6,485 bases of DNA from DASSKA01 sp035690905 (GTDB lineage Bacteria; Actinomycetota; Actinomycetes; Propionibacteriales; Nocardioidaceae). Within the stretch, counting starts at the first letter, position 1; the number at the start of each line of letters is the position of its first letter. The stretch is taken from NCBI GenBank assembly GCA_035690905.1, contig DASSKA010000098.1, positions 1 to 6,485 on the forward strand, written 5' to 3'. The notes beneath the pieces were generated by a model. It did no database searches. It saw nothing but the letters and a program-made list of their open reading frames with translations, and was not told where the DNA came from. Made by a program: the position numbers and the translations under genes. Of this stretch, positions 1 through 4,784 are shown piece by piece.

Positions 1-74
1 ACCGGCCCCGAGGCGGCAAGCGCGGCGATACGCTGGTCCCCCTTGGCCGGGATACTAGCAGCGAGGTGGCCCGG

Positions 75-620
75 ATGGTGATCTGGATCACACGTCTGCT
101 GGGTCTCTGCGTGGTCGCCGTGCTGGTGGCCGGGTGCGGCGACCCTCCCGCTCCCACCGCGCCTGTCGCCTGTCCGACCGGCTCGGGCCACCCCATCGAG
201 GGCCTTCCCCACCTGGCTCTGCCGTGCCTGGCCCGGCCGGGGCGCACGGTGACCGTCTCGGCCACCCACGGCCGCCCGGCGGTCATCAACCTGTGGGCGT
301 CGTGGTGCGGTCCCTGCCGGCGCGAGCTGCCGCTGCTGGAGGAGGCGCACCGAGCGGTCGGTGACCGGGTGCTGTTCCTCGGCGTCGACGTTCGCGACTC
401 CCGGTCAAGGGCGCTGGCGTTCCTCGGCGACCACGAGGTCAGCTACCCGCAGGTGTACGACGAGGCGGGCGCCGTCGCGCGGGCCTTCCGGTTCGCCGGT
501 GTCCCGGACACGGTGGTCGTCGATGCCAGCGGGCACGTGGTCTACCGGCACGCCGGTGAGCTGGACCCGGCCACCCTCGAGGCCGCCCTCGCCCGGCTCG
601 GGCTGGACGTCCGGCTCTGA
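75..620 (+). CDS. TlpA/ResA-like thioredoxin-fold lipoprotein
   Basis: This is a predicted membrane-anchored extracytoplasmic thiol-disulfide oxidoreductase of 181 aa. It begins with a short basic stretch, a hydrophobic core and a lipobox V-A-G-C, with the lipidated Cys at residue 21. A low-complexity Pro/Ala linker follows, then a thioredoxin-like domain with the active site WCGPC (77-81) in the context NLWASWCGPCRRELP. The cis-proline loop is GVPDT (Pro144), followed by the usual VVVD strand. TlpA/ResA proteins reduce or exchange disulfides outside the membrane, classically for cytochrome c maturation; the partner here is unknown. Two extra Cys (33 and 51) lie between lipobox and active site. 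I chose ATG at 75 because GAGG (63-66) sits 8 nt upstream. An in-frame GTG at 66 would add three residues but has no good ribosome-binding site. In mycobacteria a similar gene follows nth and precedes a NUDIX gene and marP; here the next gene is convergent instead. The family call is confident; the specific role is not. Confidence 0.93.
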   Translation: MVIWITRLLGLCVVAVLVAGCGDPPAPTAPVACPTGSGHPIEGLPHLALPCLARPGRTVTVSATHGRPAVINLWASWCGPCRRELPLLEEAHRAVGDRVLFLGVDVRDSRSRALAFLGDHEVSYPQVYDEAGAVARAFRFAGVPDTVVVDASGHVVYRHAGELDPATLEAALARLGLDVRL

Positions 621-650
621 GCAGCGGCCGCCGGACAGCTGGGCTCGGCT

Positions 651-690
651 GGGCTCGGCGCCGGTCAGCAGGGCTCGGCGCCGGTCAGCA
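651..690. repeat. Perfect 20-bp tandem duplication between convergent genes
   Basis: The unit GGGCTCGGCGCCGGTCAGCA occurs twice back to back (651-670 and 671-690) with no mismatch. A partial copy of its first nine bases (GGGCTCGGC) precedes it at 641-649. The second copy contains the stop codon of the small - strand gene, and the first copy lies just beyond that stop. It looks like a recent slippage duplication. Its unit length is not a multiple of three, and it falls in non-coding sequence apart from the last codon and stop. Confidence 0.9.
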
Positions 691-930
691 GGCGAGCAGC
701 GCGGGGACCGCGGGCGTCTCGGCGCGGGCCGGGAGCGCGAGCACCGGGCGAGTCCGCAGCACCCGGGGCACCCGGATCACGATGCGCCGGGCGAGCACGC
801 TCGTCCTCAGGAACTGGCAGCTCCGGCACGGGCGCAGCGCGTCGCAGCACCGGGCGTTGCGTACCTTGGCGGCCAGACAGTCGGCCTCTACAGCCAGATC
901 GAACAGATCCGGCCCGATCTCCTCAAGCAT
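685..930 (-). CDS. Small cysteine-rich protein of unknown function (81 aa)
   Basis: I do not recognise this gene. It encodes 81 aa. The N-terminal third is acidic (MLEEIGPDLFDLAVEADC). A central cluster of five Cys follows at 18, 28, 29, 35 and 38, including RCCDALRPCRSC with a CxxC pair at 35/38. An Arg/Val-rich tail with many prolines ends in Cys81. Support for it being real: a strong Shine-Dalgarno GGGAGGAG (936-943, - strand) 5 nt before the ATG, high G/C at third codon positions in this frame, and a plausible promoter upstream. The Cys spacing could bind Zn or an Fe-S cluster, or form disulfides, but this is inference. No signal peptide or membrane helix is evident. It converges on the TlpA-like lipoprotein gene with about 64 bp between, so a shared redox theme is possible but unproven. 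A competing - strand frame at 665-850 is judged a shadow because it lacks a comparable ribosome-binding site. Confidence 0.68.
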   Translation of the reverse strand: MLEEIGPDLFDLAVEADCLAAKVRNARCCDALRPCRSCQFLRTSVLARRIVIRVPRVLRTRPVLALPARAETPAVPALLAC

Positions 931-988
931 CTTCGCTCCTCCCAGGCGACATGCTCAGTCCCGAGAGATGTGAAGTTGTGCTGAGACC

Positions 989-1017
989 AGTATCGGGTCC
1001 TGGGCTCGTCTTCTGAA
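989..1017 (-). promoter_or_regulatory. Candidate sigma-70-type promoter for the Cys-rich small gene
   Basis: Read on the - strand, TTCAGA (1017-1012) and GATACT (994-989) are separated by exactly 17 bp. Each matches the housekeeping -35/-10 consensus at four of six positions. Transcription would start near 982 and leave a leader of about 50 nt before the ATG at 930. The flanking DNA (about 1015-1060) is noticeably more AT-rich than the rest of the window. The assignment is by eye only. Confidence 0.35.
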
Positions 1018-1071
1018 CCCAAAACGCCGAGTCATTTGTCCGTTTTAGGAGTTTTTACCGGCAGACGTCGG

Positions 1072-1143
1072 TGGGCGCAGCAGGGATCGAACCTGCGACC
1101 GCTTGCTTGTAAGGCAAGAGCTCTACCGCTGAGCTATACGCCC
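1072..1143 (-). tRNA. tRNA-Val (anticodon TAC)
   Basis: A complete 72-nt cloverleaf reads on the - strand. The acceptor stem GGGCGTA pairs with TGCGCCC, including one G-T wobble. The D arm is GCTC/GAGC with loop AGCGGTA. The anticodon stem is CTTGC/GCAAG with loop CTTACAA, which places anticodon TAC at 1109-1111 (decoding GTA-type valine codons). The variable loop has 5 nt. The T arm is GCAGG/CCTGC with loop TTCGATC, and the discriminator base is A. The CCA end is not encoded (CCG follows), so it must be added after transcription. The gene stands alone, with no neighbouring tRNA and no sign that it serves as an integration site. Confidence 0.96.
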
Positions 1144-1173
1144 CTGGGGCCGGGAGCCCGGCGCCGGACGCAC

Positions 1174-1179
1174 AGCCTA
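1174..1179 (-). promoter_or_regulatory. Possible -10 element for the tRNA-Val gene
   Basis: TAGGCT on the - strand fits the actinobacterial TAnnnT pattern. It lies about 30 bp upstream of the mature tRNA 5' end. No convincing -35 hexamer is visible 16-18 bp further upstream. The short leader between it and the tRNA contains the inverted repeat GCCGGG-AG-CCCGGC (1149-1162). Confidence 0.25.
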
Positions 1180-1212
1180 CGCGAGCATTGAGGGGCAGGA
1201 GAACGCGCCCGG

Positions 1213-1256
1213 AAAAGCCTACGACCGCCGGCGTCTCGGGTCACCGGCGGTCGTAG
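1213..1256 (-). terminator. Intrinsic terminator-like hairpin after the peroxiredoxin gene
   Basis: A perfect 13-bp inverted repeat (arms 1219-1231 and 1244-1256) encloses a 12-nt loop. On the - strand the stem is followed within three bases by TTTT (1216-1213). It lies about 125 bp beyond the stop of the peroxiredoxin gene, which ends the - strand operon. It is therefore well placed to end that transcript before the tRNA. The T tract is short, as is common in high-GC actinobacteria. On the + strand no T tract follows the stem. Confidence 0.7.
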
Positions 1257-1379
1257 CAGTCACTATTCAAGCCCGCCGGGGGCAGCGGTGTCACCGAAAT
1301 CGGGCGAAAATCCGCGGTCGCTACCGAATCTTTACCTTTCCGGGCTCACGGCCGGATGCGCACGGGGCCGGGCGACTGC

Positions 1380-1838
1380 TCAGAGCTCCCGCAGCACCCG
1401 GGCGTACTCCTCGAGGTCGCGAGCCTCGCCCATCGGGTTGTGCACGCTCCAGCGCAGCACGCCGTCCTTGTCGACGATGAACGTCGAGCGGGTCGAGCAG
1501 CCCTTCTCCTCGTCGAAGACGCCGAAGGCGCGGGACGCCTCGCCGTGCGGCCAGAAGTCCGAGAGCAGCGGGAACTTCAGGTCGTCGGCGTCGGCGAACG
1601 CGCGGAGCGTGAACAGCGGGTCGCAGGACAGGGCCAGCAGCTGCACGTCGTCGGAGACGAAGTCCGGCAGCCGGTCCCGCAGGTCGCTCAGCTCGCCGGT
1701 GCAGACCCGGCTGAAGGCGTACGGGTAGAAGACCAGCACCACCGCCTTGTCGCCGGCGAACGCGCTGAGCCTCACCGCCTGCCCGTGCTGGTCGTTGAGC
1801 TCGAAGTCCGGGACGCGCTGCCCGATCTCCAGTGCCAT
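1380..1838 (-). CDS. ahpE: AhpE-like 1-Cys peroxiredoxin (AhpC/TSA family)
   Basis: This is a cytosolic thiol peroxidase of 152 aa, the usual length for the family, that would reduce hydrogen peroxide, organic peroxides and peroxynitrite. The peroxidatic site is PYAFSRVC: Pro39, Ser43 (in place of the commoner Thr) and catalytic Cys46, followed by TGEL. Arg117 in the segment STRSTF is the conserved active-site arginine, and PLLSDFWPHG (90-99) is typical of AhpE. In mycobacteria AhpE is recycled through mycothiol and mycoredoxin; whether that holds here is inference. Two further Cys (72 and 114) are present; Cys114 lies next to the conserved Arg and could act as a resolving thiol. The ATG abuts the TGA of the upstream acyl-CoA synthetase gene, and its Shine-Dalgarno AAGGAGG (1844-1850) lies inside the last codons of that gene. 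Translation is therefore probably coupled. It is the last gene of the operon. An annotation as Bcp-type peroxiredoxin would also be reasonable. Confidence 0.95.
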   Translation of the reverse strand: MALEIGQRVPDFELNDQHGQAVRLSAFAGDKAVVLVFYPYAFSRVCTGELSDLRDRLPDFVSDDVQLLALSCDPLFTLRAFADADDLKFPLLSDFWPHGEASRAFGVFDEEKGCSTRSTFIVDKDGVLRWSVHNPMGEARDLEEYARVLREL

Positions 1839-3473
1839 TCAGGCCTCCTTGATGTCGTGCAGGTCGCGTTTGACGACCTTGCCGGTCTCGTTGCGGGGCA
1901 GCGCGTCGAGGAAGACGATCTCGCGCGGCACCTTGAACACCGCCAGCCTGTGCCGGACGTGCTCCTTGAGCTGCTCCTCGTCGACGGCGCCGGGAACGGT
2001 GGGTACGACGAACGCGCGCAGCCGCTGCCCGAACTCCTCGTCGTCGACGCCGACCGCAGCGGCCTCCACGACGTCGTCATGGGTGACGAGACAGTCCTCG
2101 ACCTCCCGCGGGAACACGTTCTCCCCGCCGGAGACGATCATCTCGTCGTCGCGGCCCTCGACGAACAGCCGGCCGGCCGGGTCGAACCGGCCCACGTCGC
2201 CGGTGGCCATCAGGCCGTCGATCATCTGCTTCGAGCCGCCGCCGGTGTACCCCTCGAACAGCATGGAGTTGCCGACGAAGATCCGGCCCGCTTCCCCGTC
2301 CGGGACCGGCCCGCCCTGGTCGTCGTACAACCGGACGACGGTGGCGTACGGCGGACGTCCGGCGGTTCCGGGAGCGGCCCGAAGGTCGGCCGGCTGGGCA
2401 ACGGTGGCCCACGCGCACTCGGTGGAGCCGTAGATGTTGTAGAGGGTGTCCCCGAACCGGTCCATCCAGCTGGTGGCCAGGTCTCCGGGGAGCGCGGAGC
2501 CAGAGGCGGCGACCACCTTGACCGGGGAGAGGTCGTAGCCGGCGAGCACGTCGTCGGGCAGCTGCAGGATCCGCTGCAGCATCACCGGGATGACCACCAG
2601 CGAGTCGCAGCCGTGCTCGGTGACCGCGCGGAGGCACTCCTCCGGGTCGAACCGGCGGCGCAGCACCAGCGTGGAGCCCATCAGCATGGCCAGCGCGAGG
2701 TGTGCCCAGCCCCAGGTGTGGAACAGCGGGGCGGCGACGTAGGAGGTCCACCCACGGCGCAGCGGCAGCCGGGACAGCAGGGAGACGGCGGCGTCGATGG
2801 ACGCCTCACCGCGGGCCGCGCCCTTGGGCCGGCCGGTGGTGCCGGAGGTGAGGATGACCGACCGGGCCCGGCGCCGCGGCGGCGCCAGGTTGTCTTCCGG
2901 GGCCGCGGAGATCAACCCGTCCAGGGTCGGCAGGTTCGACTCGTCGCCGTCCTGCCAGGCCAGGATCCTCCGCGGTGGGTCGTCGAGCTCCGCTACTGCG
3001 GCGCCGGCGACCGCGGTGAACTCCTCGTCGTACACGAACGCCGCGGGCCGCTCGGTGCGGAAGACGTCGGCCACCTGCGGCGCGGCGAACGCGGTGTTCA
3101 GGTACAGCACGTCGGCGCCGAGCTTGGTGGCCGCCAGGGTGGCGTCGATGAAGCCCCGGTGGTTGCGGCACAGCACGGCCACCCCGTCGCCCTCGCCGAC
3201 CCCGAGGCCGCGCAACGACCGGGCCAGCCCGTTGCTGCGCCGGTGGATCTCGGCGAAGGTCAGCGCGCCGCGCTCGTCGATCAGTCCCACCTGGGTCGGG
3301 GCGCGCTGCGCGAGGGTGGTGAACCCGCCCGCGGGGCCCAGGCCCCAGTCGAGCAGCGCCTTGGCCATGCCGGCCAGCACGCGAGGCGGGTACGGCCGGA
3401 TCACGCCCGCCGTGGTCAGCACCTTGAGCGTGGTCAGTTCCTTGGCGACCCGTACGCCGGCGCTGCCCAGCAT
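1839..3473 (-). CDS. Acyl-CoA synthetase (AMP-dependent, FadD2/FadD12-like)
   Basis: This 544-aa adenylate-forming enzyme activates a fatty acid with ATP to acyl-AMP and then acyl-CoA. The core motifs are in order: phosphate-binding loop TSGTTGRPKG (209-218), YGSTE (348-352), TGD (424-426), the hinge region GRDDEMIVSGGENVFP (440-455), and the C-terminal PRNETGK with the adenylation lysine at 532. The segments RSNGLARSL and CRNHRGFIDA resemble mycobacterial FadD2/FadD12, which suggests medium or long-chain fatty acids; the true substrate is not known. No signal peptide is present. I chose ATG at 3473. An in-frame GTG directly before it is possible, and the ribosome-binding site is weak in either case. 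The frame stays open for 57 more codons upstream to 3644, but that extension is Arg/Pro-rich, overlaps the DUF3052 gene and is rejected. It is the middle gene of the operon, 46 nt after DUF3052 and directly abutting the peroxiredoxin gene. In mycobacteria no such enzyme sits between these two, so its placement here looks lineage-specific. Confidence 0.94.
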   Translation of the reverse strand: MLGSAGVRVAKELTTLKVLTTAGVIRPYPPRVLAGMAKALLDWGLGPAGGFTTLAQRAPTQVGLIDERGALTFAEIHRRSNGLARSLRGLGVGEGDGVAVLCRNHRGFIDATLAATKLGADVLYLNTAFAAPQVADVFRTERPAAFVYDEEFTAVAGAAVAELDDPPRRILAWQDGDESNLPTLDGLISAAPEDNLAPPRRRARSVILTSGTTGRPKGAARGEASIDAAVSLLSRLPLRRGWTSYVAAPLFHTWGWAHLALAMLMGSTLVLRRRFDPEECLRAVTEHGCDSLVVIPVMLQRILQLPDDVLAGYDLSPVKVVAASGSALPGDLATSWMDRFGDTLYNIYGSTECAWATVAQPADLRAAPGTAGRPPYATVVRLYDDQGGPVPDGEAGRIFVGNSMLFEGYTGGGSKQMIDGLMATGDVGRFDPAGRLFVEGRDDEMIVSGGENVFPREVEDCLVTHDDVVEAAAVGVDDEEFGQRLRAFVVPTVPGAVDEEQLKEHVRHRLAVFKVPREIVFLDALPRNETGKVVKRDLHDIKEA

Positions 3474-3519
3474 CACGGGTCCAGTCTCACATGCCCGGAA
3501 TGGGCCTTGGCGCGGGGTC

Positions 3520-3954
3520 TCAGTGCGGGGTCTTGGGGGCGACCAGCCGGGTCGCGCTCCAGTCCTTGCTGACGGCTGCCGTGGTCGTGGTGGCCAGCCC
3601 CGCGACCGGCGCGGCCTCGGCGATGTCGGCGGGATCCACCGCACCGGGCCGGCCCACCTTCGGGCACAGCAGCCAGATCACGCCGCCGCTCACGAGGTCG
3701 GTCAGGGAGTCCACCAGCGCGTCGACGAGGTCCCCGTCCTCGTCGCGCCACCACAGCACCACGGAGTCCACCACGTTGCCGTAGTCCCCGTCGACCATGT
3801 CGGCGTCGATGGCGTCCTCGATGGCCATCCTGAGTCCGTCGTCGACGTCCTCGTCCCACCCCAGCTCTTGAACGACCATCCCCGACTTCAAGCCCAGCCG
3901 GCTCCCGGCATTCTGGGTGGCGGTGCCGTCGGGGCCACCCGCGGTCGCGCTCAA
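3520..3954 (-). CDS. DUF3052 family protein
   Basis: This small, acidic, soluble protein of 144 aa belongs to the actinobacterial DUF3052 family (M. tuberculosis Rv2239c type), whose biochemical function I do not know. Recognisable segments are LGLKSGMVVQELGWDED (20-36), LWWRDEDGDLVD (67-78), GVIWLLCPKVGRPG (91-104), DIAEAAPVAGL (110-120) and DWSATRLVAPK (131-141). They cover nearly the whole length, so the protein is intact. The likely start is TTG at 3954. The Shine-Dalgarno GGAGGAG (3959-3965) lies just upstream, with GGAGG 6 nt from the TTG. No in-frame ATG or GTG occurs before residue 26, which is already inside the conserved region. It is the first gene of the - strand operon and is divergent from the MOSC gene, with a 144-bp shared upstream region. 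The family recurrently lies beside aceE and ahpE in actinobacteria, which hints at a link to pyruvate dehydrogenase or thiol redox, but this is inference only. Confidence 0.92.
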   Translation of the reverse strand: MSATAGGPDGTATQNAGSRLGLKSGMVVQELGWDEDVDDGLRMAIEDAIDADMVDGDYGNVVDSVVLWWRDEDGDLVDALVDSLTDLVSGGVIWLLCPKVGRPGAVDPADIAEAAPVAGLATTTTAAVSKDWSATRLVAPKTPH

Positions 3955-4098
3955 AGCTCTCCTCCAAACGGTGTCGGCCCCGTGCCGTGCGCACCGGGTC
4001 TTCCGAGTCTCGCGTGTAGTCCACCGGAAACGCCTCGTCGGCGCAACCCTGCCAGTGTCCCTGGGGAACGCCGGCGGCGGTGTGCCACGCTGGAGCCC
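3955..4098. promoter_or_regulatory. Divergent promoter region between DUF3052 and MOSC genes
   Basis: This 144-bp stretch separates two divergent start codons and must carry the promoter of the - strand operon and probably that of the MOSC gene. I found no convincing pair of -35/-10 hexamers on either strand. The strongest local element is the DUF3052 Shine-Dalgarno at 3959-3965. No long inverted repeat is visible. Confidence 0.45.
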
Positions 4099-4659
4099 AT
4101 GACGCATCCGCCGCACCCCGAGCCGCGGGTGCTCTCGGTGGGTGCGGACACCGAGCACCGGTTCTCCAAGCCGCCACGTGCATCCATCCGACTGGTCGAG
4201 GGCCTCGGCGTGGACGGTGACGCGCACTCCGGCACCACGGTGCAGCACCGGTCCCGGGTGGCCCGGGACCCCTCGCAGCCGAACCTGCGCCAGGTGCACC
4301 TGATCCAGACCGAGCTGTTCGCCGAGGTGGCCGCGCACGGCCACCGGCTGGCTCCCGGCGACCTGGGCGAGAACGTGAGCACGACGGGGGTGGACCTGCT
4401 CGGCCTGCCGGTCGGCACCCTTCTCGGGCTGGGAGACGACGCGCAGGTCCGGATCACCGGGCTGCGGAACCCGTGCTGGCAGATCGACCGGTTCTCCGAC
4501 GGACTGCTCCCGCTCATGGTGCCCCGCGACGACCGGGGCCGGGTTCTCCGCAAGGCGGGGGTGATGGCGGTCGTCGTACGTTCCGGGGAGGTGCGCCCGG
4601 GCGACCCGATCCGCGTCGTACTCCCTCCTCCCCCGCACCTGCCCCTCACCGTCGTCTGA
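4099..4659 (+). CDS. MOSC domain-containing protein
   Basis: This 186-aa stand-alone MOSC-domain protein is related to the C-terminal domain of molybdenum cofactor sulfurases and to E. coli YiiM. Diagnostic segments are VDGDAHSG (38-45), the strongly conserved GDLGENVSTTGVDL (87-100), and TGLRNPCWQID (120-130) with the invariant Cys126 thought to carry or transfer sulfur. The YiiM-like group acts in detoxification of N-hydroxylated base analogues or in molybdenum-cofactor-dependent reductions; which applies here cannot be told. The C-terminus is a proline-rich tail. The start is ATG at 4099 with a TGGAG only 3 nt upstream, so the ribosome-binding site is mediocre. The frame remains open far upstream, but only as the antisense of the - strand genes. 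It is divergent from DUF3052 and lies 125 bp before aceE on the same strand. No molybdopterin biosynthesis gene lies in the window. Confidence 0.93.
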   Translation: MTHPPHPEPRVLSVGADTEHRFSKPPRASIRLVEGLGVDGDAHSGTTVQHRSRVARDPSQPNLRQVHLIQTELFAEVAAHGHRLAPGDLGENVSTTGVDLLGLPVGTLLGLGDDAQVRITGLRNPCWQIDRFSDGLLPLMVPRDDRGRVLRKAGVMAVVVRSGEVRPGDPIRVVLPPPPHLPLTVV

Positions 4660-4676
4660 CCGATATCGGTACGACG
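4650..4676. promoter_or_regulatory. Palindrome ahead of aceE (possible operator or terminator)
   Basis: ACCGATATCGGT (4659-4670) is a perfect 12-bp palindrome whose first base is the last base of the MOSC stop codon. It is flanked by a second inverted pair, CGTCGT (4650-4655) and ACGACG (4671-4676), offset by three bases on the left. The symmetric core with almost no loop resembles a binding site for a dimeric regulator more than a terminator, and no T tract follows. It lies about 115 bp upstream of the aceE start, where an operator would be well placed. Confidence 0.45.
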
Positions 4677-4725
4677 GATGGGCGGGTGCGGATAACGTCC
4701 TTCGCGGGAGCGTGACACGATGGAA

Positions 4726-4753
4726 GGGGAGCGGCTCGCGATCCGAGCCCCCC
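4726..4753 (+). promoter_or_regulatory. Hairpin in the presumed aceE 5' leader
   Basis: GGCTCG (4733-4738) and CGAGCC (4744-4749) form a 6-bp stem with a 5-nt loop. Outer GGGG (4726-4729) and CCCC (4750-4753) can extend it past a short bulge. It ends about 30 bp before the aceE start codon. No ligand-binding riboswitch fold is recognised. GC-rich DNA makes such stems by chance, so its role is uncertain. Confidence 0.3.
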
Positions 4754-4784
4754 GGCGAACACCCTGGAACGGAACAGAGGAATC

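Noticed and set aside
30..57. Divergent - strand promoter-like TAGTAT (52-57) followed by an AAGGGGG Shine-Dalgarno-like run
   Set aside because: No ATG, GTG or TTG follows at suitable spacing before the window edge, so no gene can be supported.
1..81. Possible 3' end of an upstream gene (frame 1 open to TGA at 79-81), for example nth, which precedes tlpA-like genes in some actinobacteria
   Set aside because: Only about 26 codons are visible, with no diagnostic Fe-S cysteines; the ending is not convincing enough to call.
361..984. 207-codon + strand frame overlapping the lipoprotein gene and the small Cys-rich gene
   Set aside because: It is a shadow frame with Ser/Arg/Pro-rich translation, crosses a convergent gene junction, and has no ribosome-binding site.
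1021..1046. AAAACG...CGTTTT inverted repeat downstream of the tRNA as its terminator
   Set aside because: The stem is only 6 bp and AT-rich with a 14-nt loop; too weak to call a terminator.
1356..3572. 738-codon open frame on the + strand opposite fadD and ahpE
   Set aside because: It is antisense to well-supported genes, has low-complexity Gln/His/Arg/Val-rich composition, and is the usual artefact of high-GC codon bias.
3474..3644. 57-codon upstream extension of the acyl-CoA synthetase frame
   Set aside because: It is Arg/Pro-rich, unlike the family N-terminus, overlaps the DUF3052 coding region, and lacks a ribosome-binding site.
4691..4721. GATAAC and CACGAT as aceE promoter elements
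   Set aside because: Neither has a recognisable -35 partner at 16-18 bp, so the promoter position is not supported.
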